Shown: positions 21,424 to 32,485, counted from the first letter of the stretch. The stretch is 64,000 bases of DNA from Rachicladosporium sp. CCFEE 5018 (GCA_002077045.2 KZ111147.1:459073-523072); one strand, 5' to 3'. The notes: a model not told the origin generated them from the sequence alone. Numbers and translations are program-made.

Positions 21424-22757
21424 ATGCGATTGATCCAATGCCATGCTGTCGAGGTGCTCAGAATGGGGTCTCTCGCCACTCTACTGCACCAAGTGATCTC
21501 CCCTCGGTTGTCTAGTGGCCCATTTCTCAACCTGCGTTATGCAGCAATCAAATTCGGCTGCCGCGAACTCCATGACCAACACACCAGTAAGACCGAGAAG
21601 CGCACAGATGTTAGCTACCCTCCTATCCCCACGCGTTCGTCGCCATCCTTCAAGAAAATCTTCACGGCTCCTGTAACTCCAGAACCGGGCTCCAAAAGGC
21701 GACACCTTGTGTTGAAGCCTTCGATTTACCTCCGGGAGGCAACGGCAGCTTTGGACGTTGCAAGATGCAAACCTTTGGACTTACTTGAAGCGTATCAGAG
21801 CAGAGGAATCATTGATCTGGACATCGTCTTACTGTGCCTATGACCCTACTCTAGATTTGATGAGAAATCGTCGGAAGACCGGCTTGGCCGACTTGTCAGT
21901 GAGCGAGCAGGCACATGCGCGCTTAAGTGGCTATGGTCTAGTGAAGCTCATCGACGGGAGGGACATACGACCACCAGGAACTAAAAGACATCATAGTCGA
22001 GCTTGCAATAGCGGAAGGCCGAGAAGATATCCTGTGGGACTGGCTTCAGATCGATGAGAAGCTGTCAGGACGCTTGAATCCCAACTCTATGGGGAAGGAA
22101 CGTTTTGGGCGTGAACGATTTGCGGTCAATGACTGGAAAGGTCAACTACTGCGGGCTATGATCAACGAAGCACTGTGGACTGGAACAAGCACGAAATCTG
22201 GTGGATTGGCCCTGGACATATATCTACGAGCCCACGCGTTGGTCGGGCACGGTATCCGCCAACGGACTCATATGGCCTTGATGTCACTTAACACGGCGCG
22301 CCTCTCCATATATGATGCCTTAATCAGCGGTTACAAAGTCTCGCCTGAGCGTTTTGATGATTTCTTAGCGGCATGCGCTCAGCTAGGAGCGAATCCAGGC
22401 ATGCATGTGCGAAGCGGGGTCATGATGCTTCATCACCTAACAAAATCTGATGCTCGCCCGTTATAACGAACACTGATGTCGATATATGTTCACGATCGAT
22501 CGGACGAGAGATCTCAGGAGCATCGCGAATCATTGCACGCTGCGTCGCGTGGACGCAGAAAGCGGGCGCACCAAGACTTCCTCAGTGGTGTAGTCATGCT
22601 CCATCGCGACGGGCACATTGAGTGCGCGGAACAGCTTCGAAGCGTGCTGAACACAGAATTCTCGGACGTGATTGACATACCGGACCTTCCGCGACCTCCT
22701 GTGCTTCTGAGGCAGAGCAAGCCACGGTATGCATTTCCGCCTGCTCATCCGCGCTGA
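21424..22757 (+). pseudogene. Hypothetical protein gene, broken or spliced in an unusual way
   Basis: Successive open segments look like one protein: MRLIQCHAVEVLRMGSLATL onward from 21424, a middle part (EDRLGRLVSERAG, ALKWLWSSEAHRRE) and a later part (ELKDIIVELAIAEGREDILW, MINEALWTGTSTKSGG). Read straight through, there is an in-frame TGA at 21841, a one-base frame change near 21960 and a TAA at 22464, after which the same frame stays open to 22757. That suggests a decaying gene. The alternative is splicing: GT-AG introns 21792-21854 (63 nt) and 21895-21977 (83 nt) would give a 298-residue protein ending at 22466, but would remove coding-like sequence. I do not recognise the family; an organellar helical-repeat protein is possible. 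Confidence 0.45.
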
Positions 22758-24138
22758 CTCGCTTGGGCTGCCTTCGCTCGAACGAGAGCCTGCATTTAGA
22801 TTTTCATAATATCGCATGCGCGTCTGTGAACTGCGTCATGGTAATGCAGGTGGAACTGAGGGACCGTTGCGAGAGAGAAGCTGCATTGCGATGAGGATGT
22901 CCTTGTCAATATGATCACTAGATGCCCGATGAGAGAGACATCGAACTCATGATGCAGTCGATCACAGCCTCGGAATGTTCAATATCTCGAAAACAGCCAG
23001 TGCAGATCCATGCTGTCTGGTAACGCTTACGGGAATCGCCAGCACCGTTCAGCGACATCAATAATATGCATTTGAAGCACGATTGTTCTAACAGATGGAC
23101 GAGCGAGCCGCGATTGCCTGATGTATTGGGAATCCCAAGCGGCCGGACCGCAGCTGTCTTGGAGGCCAATGACAGCATGCGCTACTGACTGTCGCTTTAT
23201 CCGCTTCTTCAAGAGTCTCAATGCTCCTTGTCTCTTGCAAGCGCACCTGCAACAATTCATCTTACGCGACATACTCTGTGCCTTTGGGAGACGGCAGACT
23301 CGCTAATGCGTCTGCACTCCATGGTGAAGTCTCCCAGAAACGGAATGACAGTGGTTTTGTGTTGTCGAGAAGTTACGTAGTAGGAGCTTTGTCAATGTTC
23401 GGCCTTGGGAGACGCAGAGATCATAGATCGTACTTCACGACTTCGTCTACCGCAAAGAAGCGCGTGAGCATATGCGACGGTTCATGCAACTCTACCGAAA
23501 CGGCCTCTGGTGGCGTTGCCAGCTGCATACGATGCGTCGCAAATGCGCTTTGCCAACACCCGAGTCACCGGTACAAATTCGACGACCGCCGCCGTTGACC
23601 TATCTGTCACGCACACTGTACTCTCTCACTTCAGCTTCAGTGCTATGCATGCATGCAACAGCCGATTCCCCGCCATGGCCGTCACGGGTAGCCAGGCCGG
23701 ATTGTATCCTGATGTGTGCAGGCTACGCGAGTTCTGTGTATCAATGGCGCTCATGTGGTTGCTTCGGAGTCAACGATTCTTCGTCACTTTGTTCGATCTA
23801 GCCGCAGCGCCACTCCTCGTTGCTCGCCAATGGAGGAGCAAGTCTACCCCAGCGAGCAACTTTGTTCTGGGAACTGCCGCTTGTGTCGATAGGCTCCACT
23901 CTCTCCGCCATTTCCTGCTGCCACGAGCTGCGCTACGCTGCTCCAGCCCTTGATATGCGATGCACGGTCTACTTGAGAACCGTGGCGACCTCACATCATG
24001 ATTTGCGCCCACCTACGGCACACAATCTCTCGGCACGACTAATTGACACTGCCTGCGCGACTTACAGCATCATGGCGCATACCGAGCCAATGCACCCACC
24101 AAGAATCGTGTCAAGTATCGCATCGATGATATGCAGGA
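22758..24138. other. Gene-poor stretch up to assembly gap
   Basis: About 1.4 kb in which I find no supported gene. Short frames on both strands have no conserved motifs. One on the minus strand (22918-23178) has a CxxC...CxxC spacing seen in F-box-type proteins, but it has no matching upstream exon. Confidence 0.4.
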
Positions 24139-24238
24139 NNNNNNNNNNNNNNNNNNNNNNNNNNNNNNNNNNNNNNNNNNNNNNNNNNNNNNNNNNNNNN
24201 NNNNNNNNNNNNNNNNNNNNNNNNNNNNNNNNNNNNNN
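24139..24238. other. Assembly gap of 100 N
   Basis: Exactly 100 consecutive N, the usual size for a scaffold gap of unknown length. It truncates the gene on its right side. Confidence 0.99.
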
Positions 24239-24503
24239 TCATCACCTCATCTATCGCTGTCTCCGGAACTGTGGCGGCCATGGCCATGGCTTCACGTTGG
24301 GTGCGAGGTTTCTTGGTGGGCGACTGTGAGGGCTCAGCGTTGAAGTCGATCTGGTCGATGTTTGGGCAGAACATTATGCTTCGCAACACGTTCAAGCGCG
24401 ACGCACGCGCACGCGCTTGATTGCTTCCCTTGTTGCCATATGTCACGAGGTTTGTCGCGCGGCGGCGTTTGGGTGACGTGGGAGTGGATGTTTCTGGGGC
24501 CAT
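24239..24503 (-). CDS. Hypothetical basic nuclear-type protein, 5' part, truncated by gap
   Basis: The ATG at 24503 opens MAPETSTPTSPKRRRATNLV and stays open for 88 residues to the N gap. The sequence has an NLS-like SPKRRR, an SQSPTKKPR segment, and a Met/Ala-rich part ending VPETAIDEVM at the gap. I do not recognise the family. Composition is that of a disordered nuclear or chromatin-associated protein with SP/TP sites. Whether the coding sequence resumes left of the gap cannot be judged because the true gap length is unknown. Confidence 0.55.
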
Positions 24504-24890
24504 CGTCACATGCGAGGTGCTTGGGTGATCGACCGAGCTTGACAGCTTGGCAGAAGTGACGATGGCGATGACATGGAGTGATTGATGGCCGCGAGGTTAG
24601 TAGCTACCATTTACAAAGGGCAGATGTTAGGCAATTACGGTTGGAGACTTGGTGAGAGGCAGGAGCGACGAAGAGAGGGTGCAGACGTAGCTGCATCCAT
24701 GTGACAAAGCTACAAACGCCCGCTGCAGAACATCAGCAGCCTATAGTCGCTTACATGCCAAAACCATCCGCTATGCCATCCCTAGATTTCCTTTGATCTT
24801 ACACATGCTCTGTAGCTACCAGTCGTAAACGCGCGCGGCTGAGTCCGCTTTTCAAAACTGTTCCTCTAGTCCTGTTATCCCGATTCCGTC
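24504..24890. other. Intergenic, 0.39 kb
   Basis: Promoter side of the truncated gene and 3' side of the promethin-like gene. Nothing recognised. Confidence 0.45.
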
Positions 24891-25734
24891 CTACCCAAGT
24901 CCGGTCACTCCACTAACGCCGCCCTTCACTGCACCAGTCGTGTTAGCAACAGCATCCGTACCGGTGGCACTAGTGACCTTGCTGACACCACCATGCGCAC
25001 TATTGACGGTGGAACCCACCCCAGGCACATTTCCGTTCGCTTTTGCAGGGGTGAATTGATCGCCATACCCTTTGATGTCTCCCGTCGCCTGCTGCGCCTT
25101 CGCCGAGTCCATGAAGCCCGTCAATCGTCCGCCGGTGAAGCCGTTGAGTCGGTCGCCGATGGTGGGCCCGGCGGGTGCGTCGTCGGACTTCTTGTCGTCG
25201 CTGCCGCCGCCGTTGGCCCATTTGAGAATGTAGTAACCGCCTAGGCCCCAGAGGAAGAGGAAGGTCGCTGCGAAGGTCGTGAAGAAGAGGGTTGGGAGCA
25301 CGACCACTAGGGCTGTGCCGACCATGACGAGGGTGAAGGCTACTGCGCCAAGGAGTCCGACCACCAAGCCCACGAGGAGGGCGAAGATGAAGACTGTGAG
25401 AGAGAAGAGAACAAAGAGAAAGAGCGGTACGCCGGTGATGGCGAAGTTCATTCCCAGGAAGGCCTACGCGTGTCAGTATATGGAGAGCACACTGTCTCCT
25501 CGTCTCGTCGTCTTTCGAATAACCTACCGACAGCTTCGGATTCTTAAGCATGAACGCCTGCAGCTTCGCCAGGAACGCCGCCCTCTGCTCTGGCGGGAAG
25601 AAGCGATCCAGCATAGCTTTGCCCTTTGCTGCGACCCAGTTCCCACCTCCTTCTATCTTGCCTAGCACTCCCTTGGTGACACCTTCGACCTGCCCCTGGA
25701 CGCCCTTCGTCGCTCCTTGGAGCTGTTCCGCCAT
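24891..25734 (-). CDS. Promethin-family (LDAF1/LDO-like) lipid droplet protein
   Basis: Two exons (25528-25734, 24891-25463) with a 64-nt intron give 259 residues. The amphipathic N-terminus (GATKGVQGQVEGVTKGVLGK) leads into QRAAFLAKLQAFMLKNPKLS, then a long hydrophobic region of about 80 residues (ITGVPLFLFVLFSLTVFIFA, LLVGLVVGLLGAVAFTLVMV, LFFTTFAATFLFLWGLGGYY) with several membrane segments, and a Gly/Ala/Thr-rich soluble tail. This layout matches the promethin family, whose members partner seipin at ER-lipid droplet contact sites; assignment rests on architecture and the membrane block. The splice joins LKNPKLS to AFLGMNF in phase 0. Expected in ER membrane and lipid droplets. Confidence 0.8.
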
Positions 25735-26238
25735 CTTGGTGGACTGTCGCGATCGTCTGGGAGATGCTGATCTATTAGGAGAACGCGATACCTCGCGTAT
25801 AATATCGTTGCGATTCGGATGCTTCGATGAGCGGACCTCGAGCTTCCGCGGATGGTGATGAGAGGAGGATATTTTGACGGTGATGCCGGGGACGAGGAGG
25901 AAAGCAACGCTACGTCAACATCGAGATGGGAGACTTAGACTTCACATCGAAGGTTCAAGACAACCATCACGAGAGTACTGTGATAAGGTGTCGCAGTGAG
26001 GGCCCGCGTCTGTTGTCACCAGTGGATCGTCTGCCGCGTCTTTGCATGGATGGGAGCACTCGGAGGTCGTGCCTTTCCTTGTTTCGCAACGCGCGCTGTC
26101 AATTAGCTCTGCGCCACAGCGGGATGATGCTTCCCGCGGTGCACTTGCCACACCTTACACGCTTGGTATTTGGATTGTGATGTTCCAGTCACCACTGTAC
26201 GACCATACTGGAAAAGGTGCTTTGAATGCTAACGCAGC
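25735..26238. other. Intergenic, 0.5 kb
   Basis: Promoter side of the promethin-like gene and 3' side of the reductase gene. No feature recognised. Confidence 0.45.
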
Positions 26239-27102
26239 CTAGGCACTGCCTAAACGCTGACTCCTCAAGATAACCTCCACCTTATCCAACCCCATGATTC
26301 GCTTCAAATACCCGTCGAACCAAGCACTCGGCAGCAGACTTCCCAACCTGGCCATGCCCGCAGACTTACCACGCCAGATAGACATTGGTGGATGTGGTTT
26401 CAACAGATCACCCACGACACCCTTTGCCCACCCATCAGCAGAGATGCCGTCGGGTACCCAGTTGCCTTGAAGCATGGGCTCCACGAGTTTTCTAGCGGGC
26501 GCATATATCGAACTCGTTGGTAAGGGCGACTTGGCAGCCGCATTGCTGGTGACAATATTGGTGTTCACGCCTCCTGTCTTGAGGTTGACAACGTCGATGT
26601 CAAAGGCTGCCAGCTCTAGGCGCAAAGTGTCCGTCATCATGGCCATCGCAGCCTTTGATCCGTTGTAGGTGAACTGGAACGGTACTGCGAGGTGCGCGCC
26701 GACGGTGGTATGGTTGACGATCATGGCTTTGGGAGACTTCAGTAGCAGTGGCAGAAAAGCCTGAATGAGTGCGAGGTGACCCCAGACGTTGAGGTCGAAG
26801 AACTTCTTTGCTTCGGGTATCGAGAGGTCCGTCACAGGCATCATATGTAGGGCACCAGCGTTGTTGACGAGGATGTCTAGTCGTGGGACTTTTGCTACGC
26901 AGGATTTAATCGAGTCATCGGAGGTAATGTCTAGATTGAGAGTCTCAATGCCGAGTGCAGTCATTTCCGTCATCTTGCTTGGGTCCCGCGTGGTGGCATA
27001 GACGTGTAGGCCGGCTTTGTGGAAGTGCTTTGCGAGTTCGGCGCCCATGCCTCCATCAGAGCAGCCAGTGATGAGGACTGTTCGCTTTGTCGATGCGGAC
27101 AT
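26239..27102 (-). CDS. Short-chain dehydrogenase/reductase, AYR1-like
   Basis: Intronless, 287 residues from the ATG at 27102. The Rossmann cofactor motif TGCSDGGMG is at residues 12-20, NNAG at 80-83, and the catalytic YNGSK (Tyr146, Lys150). The order and the segment TTRDPSKM, which favours NADPH, match the AYR1-type classical SDRs that reduce 1-acyl-dihydroxyacetone phosphate; fungi carry several paralogues with other substrates. The residue at the usual catalytic Ser position (13 before the Tyr) is Thr133 in NHTTVG, which may still support catalysis. There is no clear membrane anchor except a hydrophobic FLPLLL helix. Divergent from the Zn2Cys6 regulator at 27595. Confidence 0.88.
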   Translation of the reverse strand: MSASTKRTVLITGCSDGGMGAELAKHFHKAGLHVYATTRDPSKMTEMTALGIETLNLDITSDDSIKSCVAKVPRLDILVNNAGALHMMPVTDLSIPEAKKFFDLNVWGHLALIQAFLPLLLKSPKAMIVNHTTVGAHLAVPFQFTYNGSKAAMAMMTDTLRLELAAFDIDVVNLKTGGVNTNIVTSNAAAKSPLPTSSIYAPARKLVEPMLQGNWVPDGISADGWAKGVVGDLLKPHPPMSIWRGKSAGMARLGSLLPSAWFDGYLKRIMGLDKVEVILRSQRLGSA

Positions 27103-27594
27103 CACGTCAAGCTACGATCAAATCGACGTTCGTTCAAGATAAAGGTTGCAGAAATGGAAGAGAAGTCAAAGAGACTGTACTACCTGGCCGAGAGCCTTCA
27201 CTGGCCACGCGAAGACTCACCTTCATATAGATTCTTACACAAACGGCAGCGGACAAGATGTTGTACATTTAGCTCCGACCGCCAATCTCCTGATCGTCAA
27301 CCTCACGCTGAGGTGTTCGCGTGAAGCGCAATGGATCGATATACCTGTAAATCCTCGGCTACAAGATCCATGGTCACTGCTTCCAGCGCCTGTAGACGGG
27401 GAAGATCGCCGGAGTTTATACATGTAGTAGCGAGAGAGTGACTGTAGTTCCGTTGATGTTCGAAGGATTGGCTTCGTGGTCCAAGCTCCAGCCACTCCAT
27501 CTCCTCCTCACCATCGTGAGCCTCTAGGCTTACCGAATCAGCCTAACCATTGCTCACTGCAGCCGTTACGGGCGTACGAGTGCATGTCACCACG
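27103..27594. promoter_or_regulatory. Shared divergent promoter, SDR / Zn2Cys6 regulator
   Basis: About 490 bases between two divergent ATGs. I see no classical palindromic CGG sites with confidence. Co-regulation is possible but untested. Confidence 0.4.
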
Positions 27595-29895
27595 ATGTCT
27601 GCTCGTGGCGCCGAGAGCGCCGGGCTGAGAGAGCACGCCTCGACATCGCGTACTCGATCGCCCGAGGACGCGGATCCAGGCAGCCAGAGAAAGCGCAGAA
27701 GAAAGGTACTTTCATGTCTTGACTGTCGTCGGAGAAAGGTGCAGTGCGATCGGCAGTCTCCTGCTTGTGGACGTTGCGTCAAAGCTGGACTCGGGGCGCA
27801 ATGTTCGTACGTCGAAGAGAACGGCACCGCGGTAGCCGACTCGCGCGTCGATGACATTGAGTGCACGCGTCCGAGTGATCGAAATGGAGCTTTCGGTCAG
27901 AGCCACAGTTTATTCGGCTCACATGTCGGGTCGGCAGACGCTCTTAGGGCTCGATTACATGCCCAGAACGTTCGCATTCAGCAGCTGGAGACCGCTCTCT
28001 CGCGGACCGCGCCCTCAATGTCAGTGGTGCGTTCGATACTCTCGGGAGCTCAGGCGACTCAGACACACGCTACGGAGCCTGCGAAAAGTGACCAGGATGT
28101 CAAACCACCCGCGCAGCCAATGATATTCCGTGGGAAAGCGTTCAAAACCGAGTACTCTGGTCCATCAAGCGGATGGGCCACGATTGCTCACGTTGGTGAC
28201 TTCCACCAATTTTTACACGGGGCGATGGAAATGTCCCCTAGGTTGCAACGCATCAGGAAGGAGATGCATGCCCGCGGGAATGAAGAAGCAGTGCCCGAGT
28301 CGCATCCCGACTATGTACCGACCATAGCAAGTGCTGATGATGCAGCGTTACGGGCCTTGCTACCTTCTCAAGAAGACACGGATCGAGCTGTGCAACTGTA
28401 TCATGCCACATATGGTACCATATATCACATTGTCCACCTACCAACATTCTGGAAGGCATACGATGGCCTATGGTCACAAGCTGCGGAGCCCACGTCCGCT
28501 GCATTCATCGCAGTAGTTCTGCTCATGCTTGCCACGGTAGCATGTCTTGATTCGGACGGCACCGGCACCGATCATCAGAGCAAAGCCGCATCAAGACTAC
28601 ACGCTCTTGTAACGATCGACACCTGTGAGCGATGGGTCGAAGCTCAATCCCACAAAAAGGGCGCTGCTGAGACCTTCCAGCTCCTCTGCCTCCTGGTACT
28701 TGCAAAGACAATCAACGCTGAGAAGACCAAGCGGCGCGCCACGGAGGTAGGAGGTCTGATGTTGAGAATGATGTCTATGGGATTCCATCGGTCTCCATCC
28801 CATCTACGAAAGGCAACGAGCGAGGTAGACAAGGAGCTACGACTGAGGATGTGGACGATGATTGCAGACTTGGAGTTGGAGACCTCTTTCGAACGTGGGA
28901 TAGTTGCAGTCCCGTGGCTCGCTCAAAGCGACGTTGAGGCACCTCGGAACATACGCGACGAGAGTATCGAAGATGACGAGGCTCCTGCGGGACTCCCGGC
29001 GACCACCTACTCTACGTCCTCATATCTAGCTTTGGTGACGAGATCCTTTGGGCTCCGTAGTAGGTTGAATGTCAGACTTAACACTGTTGGATGTCGCTTC
29101 GCATTTGAAGAGGTGATGGAGTATACCCAGGAACTTACGGCAATCTCCCAAGCAATCCCGTTATCCGTTGATACTGCTCCTCAAGCCATACGAGCTGCAC
29201 TGGAACTGAAGCATCTGCAGTACATACTGGCATTGCATAGCGCCTCCCTTCGTACAGCCGCCTCTGCGGTCCAGCGAAATACGTCTATCATGACTATCCT
29301 GGACACAGCTACCTGCATTGTCGCTATACATAGGGATGTACTCGATGCGGGCAACCGCAGTATCTTACTTCTTCGCCAGGACTACATTAGGGCAGGTTTT
29401 GTTCTGGCGCAAGTCGCCTTGACTACGAATCATAGCTTACAGTCGAGCGTGTACACGAAAGCTGTTGACGACATCGTACCCGGGCTTATGCAGCAGATCG
29501 TTGAGCTACTGACTGATCGCGTCTTTCGCCTTGGCTGCGAGCACAAGTCACTATGGTTCGTGCTTGCCACGCAGGCCTATATCAAGAGCTGCAGAGACAG
29601 TACAAGACGATCTGTGTACCAGCAGGAAGCCGTCGATGCTATCGTCTTGTTATACGACAAGTCCCAAGAGGCTAAGCAGCAGGTCAACGGAGTAGCCGCG
29701 AGTCTTGCTGGAAGCTCCACTGATGCAACGCCTTGGGCTTTGGGTGATGTACCGTTCGATATGAACGGTATTCTGCCGTTCAACTTCGATGATATGGAGT
29801 CTTGGACGTTCGAAGACTGGATGGCAGACCCAATCGACTGGCAGACCGGCTCGAGTGCGCCAGCAAGTGGTGGTGCGTTCCAAGGTTACACATGA
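27595..29895 (+). CDS. Zn2Cys6 transcription factor with Fungal_trans domain
   Basis: Intronless, 766 residues from the ATG at 27595 (the frame is open further upstream but only through non-ATG codons). The zinc cluster spans residues 41-70 (Cys41, 44, 51, 58, 61, 70) after an RKRRRK basic patch. A short leucine-type coiled coil follows (LRARLHAQNVRIQQLETALS). The middle domain is the Fungal_trans type, with the signatures YHATYGTIYHIVHLPTFWKA, LLCLLVLAKTINAEKTKR and MLRMMSMGFHRSPSHLRK, then RLRMWTMIADLELETSFERG. The C-terminus is acidic and aromatic (FDDMESWTFEDWMADPIDW), a plausible activation domain. Nuclear regulator; targets unknown, the divergent reductase being the first candidate. Confidence 0.92.
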   Translation: MSARGAESAGLREHASTSRTRSPEDADPGSQRKRRRKVLSCLDCRRRKVQCDRQSPACGRCVKAGLGAQCSYVEENGTAVADSRVDDIECTRPSDRNGAFGQSHSLFGSHVGSADALRARLHAQNVRIQQLETALSRTAPSMSVVRSILSGAQATQTHATEPAKSDQDVKPPAQPMIFRGKAFKTEYSGPSSGWATIAHVGDFHQFLHGAMEMSPRLQRIRKEMHARGNEEAVPESHPDYVPTIASADDAALRALLPSQEDTDRAVQLYHATYGTIYHIVHLPTFWKAYDGLWSQAAEPTSAAFIAVVLLMLATVACLDSDGTGTDHQSKAASRLHALVTIDTCERWVEAQSHKKGAAETFQLLCLLVLAKTINAEKTKRRATEVGGLMLRMMSMGFHRSPSHLRKATSEVDKELRLRMWTMIADLELETSFERGIVAVPWLAQSDVEAPRNIRDESIEDDEAPAGLPATTYSTSSYLALVTRSFGLRSRLNVRLNTVGCRFAFEEVMEYTQELTAISQAIPLSVDTAPQAIRAALELKHLQYILALHSASLRTAASAVQRNTSIMTILDTATCIVAIHRDVLDAGNRSILLLRQDYIRAGFVLAQVALTTNHSLQSSVYTKAVDDIVPGLMQQIVELLTDRVFRLGCEHKSLWFVLATQAYIKSCRDSTRRSVYQQEAVDAIVLLYDKSQEAKQQVNGVAASLAGSSTDATPWALGDVPFDMNGILPFNFDDMESWTFEDWMADPIDWQTGSSAPASGGAFQGYT

Positions 29896-30171
29896 AGGTC
29901 ATAGGCGCCAAAAAGTCTACTCACGCCCCTTTACGTGGAATACTGAACTCGCATTGGCAATGGGTATAGTCTTGCTTCGCTGAGACGAAGCTGTCGCGAG
30001 CTGTTGTATGGAATGCTGGACACTGGCGATCATGGGGTTAGCGGCGCTGCACTGTGGCCACTGCTGCATCAAGAGCAACTCGGATTTGAACTGTAGTGAG
30101 GCGCTACCGCTACGTATGAGTGGCTTGTGCAAGTAATTCCTCTGACTGCTACGCTGACGCGAGTACATCGC

Positions 30172-32485
30172 TCAAAGTGTTGACGAAAAGAACAGATTCA
30201 TCAAGTTGGGTCCCCCACACAACTCCTTCTTATTCCCCGGACATGTCGTCAAATTCGACACAGGACACGAGATCGACTGCGCGCCTCCCGCACTATTCAC
30301 GGCGTTCCCGCAGAAACACTGCGTGCTGTACTCGATCCTGCAGCGATGTCAGTGGATGCACGACCCTCCCAGACGATAGCGTACGTACGCCGCGTAGTGC
30401 ATTTCTTGCCCAAGACAATACTTGATGCAAAGCTCGTTGGTCATGTTCGGGCTGTCTGTCGAGGGCCCGATCAAGCTTCGGCCAATGTCGTTCGGAGGAT
30501 CCGTCAGACAGCCTTGCGATCGGTACTTCCCGACAGAGGGCTTCGGCGCTGGTACTACGAAGTCCGTCACATTGTAGACACTCAGTGCGTTGGCGCCACC
30601 GCAGAGCTGAGGGTTGGAACCAGCACAGCGGATGCTGCAGACCGAGTCGTTGGTGGGACTCGAGGTGGTGTTGAGGAGCTGTGCGACTGACGCGAAGGCG
30701 TTACCGCAGTAGCACTGTAAGACATGTTAGTTAATCTATGTTCAAGTGCGAGGTCCGCATGAGTTACTTGAGACCCATATTCCAAGCCGTAATACCGATA
30801 TCCCGGCCCTCCTGCGCAGAATGCCGCGCACACCTCCACAGTCATATCATCCGCCTGCGTGTTGTTACTGTTCAAGGTTCGCGGATCCAGATCGGTATAG
30901 CAGCCGACGTAGTTGTCTGCAAACGGCGCGAGCGGAGTGTATGGGACAGGTAAGCCGCCGTTGGCTGTCTCGCTCCCATTCGCCACGAATGCCGGATCAG
31001 TGTTGTTGTACAGATCGATCAGACTGTAGCCGCCGCAGTTTTGACGATAGCCCAAGCTCTCCACCATTGTGCGACCACAATTCCAATTGCAGCCTAATTG
31101 ACCTCCCACCACCGTGGGGTTCAGCACGTTACCACAATGACACTCTTGAGCATACTCGACCCCGGAGAGGCGATATCCGCGGTCATGGCAGACACCCATG
31201 CAGTACTCTACAGTCATGTTGACGTAATTGGCTTCTGAGTAAGCGTTGAGTGCGCGAGTTTGGCCGGCAGTGTCGTTGAAGCAGCCGAGATAGATCTGGT
31301 ATTCACTCCCGAATGACTGGCCAGGCGCTACAGACTACGTCGGTGTGGCTGTAGTGTCTTTTGTGGCAATGATCTTAGACGGTATGACATCTTTCGGACA
31401 CCTCATCGATGCTGCCGGGGCCGCTGCTGGACCTGGGGTGATTGTGATACAGCCTGGCAGCTTAGCTAGTAGTCCATCTACGGGCTCATCGATCGGACGT
31501 GGACGTTGAGGACAGTTCACGCCGTACGCGCTAGTGTCTACAGCTTGTAGTGGTGGGCATGCGGATATTTGTCCAAAGTCGACAGTATTCAAGCAATTTT
31601 TGACGGCGTACGTTTGGATCTCCATTTCCCAGCCGTTCTGGAAATCGGCGTGGAATCCATAGCCTGTAGGATCGCCCTGCGAGAATACAAAGCGGCCGTC
31701 TGGTGTCTTTCCGGGAATGTCGTTGACTTGATAGTTGATCTCGAGGAAGATATGAGGGATCTGGACTGGATGGGTGGGCGGGCATATCCCATCATCGATG
31801 CGACTTTGATAGGCGACGTGGCTGTTGTCCGGTTTGTACAGATCGTTGCCGTTCCAGCAGCTCTGGAGGTGGACCTGTGCTCGCATGCCGTCTTGGCAGT
31901 CTGTTTTATACATGTACGGCTGCTCTGGCTGGTACAGTCCGTCCAAACATGCGAAACTTATCCGATCGGCTACTGGACGTCCGGGGTAGTCTGCTGTGCC
32001 GTAGGTGAATGTAGCGTTGTCGTAACTTCTTGCTGCCTTGTCGCCACTTAGTACCATGAAGCCTGGGGGAAAGGGTACGGTGTCGTTCTGCCCTGGACCA
32101 CGGCCAAGGTAGTACACCACGCCGCCACCATGAGCTGTCTCGATGAACGATCCGTTCGGGTACTCGTAGTAAAGAGTCGGGGACCAGTAAGCGGATTTAT
32201 CAGCTTGGACCTCGCAGGACGAGCAATCTGAGTCCAGGAGTGACTGGTAGGACGCATTCACGCCGATGTCTGCAATATGTCAATACTTTGCTCTTCGGAT
32301 GAGCGATGACCGCACTTACTGCTGCCTCCGAGGATCGTGTGTGAGTGAGCAGCCAGCGTGCCCGGGTTTACGAGTGGGTCTATTCTTCCAGATTGTACAG
32401 TCGCGCAATTGATTCGGAAGAAAGCATTGGTGCTTTGCAGTGCTGTAAGAGCCAGTCCCACATATATTCTCATATGATGGGCCAT
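30172..32485 (-). CDS. DUF1996 plus triple WSC-domain secreted protein; in-frame TAG unless a 54-nt intron is removed
   Basis: Exons: 32320-32485, 30768-32269 (with a probable internal intron), 30389-30714, 30172-30337; introns of 50, 53 and 51 nt have good donors. A signal peptide (MRIYVGLALTALQSTNAF) follows the ATG at 32485 or 32473. DUF1996 covers about residues 35-310 (AHSHTILGGS, DGMRAQVHLQSCWNGND). Three Cys-rich WSC domains follow, each with GC, CxxxC, ECHCGN/QCYCGN/QCFCGN and a final LCGG or NCGG, expected to bind wall glucan. After TKDTTATPT there is an in-frame TAG at 31335-31337 between DUF1996 and the first WSC domain. It is either a nonsense change, a sequence error, or part of an in-frame 54-nt GT-AG intron at 31335-31388 with a weak donor (GTCATA). 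With that intron the protein has 701 residues. Confidence 0.85.

Noticed and set aside
22918..23178. Minus-strand frame with CxxC...CxxC spacing resembling F-box-type proteins
   Set aside because: 86 residues, no ATG-supported 5' exon found and no other family mark.
23510..23953. Plus-strand frame of 147 residues
   Set aside because: Not ATG-supported by context; no motif, random-like composition, overlapped by other frames.
21062..24138. RIP-type mutation of a transposon
   Set aside because: No TpA-rich, GC-depleted composition and no transposase or reverse transcriptase motifs are visible.
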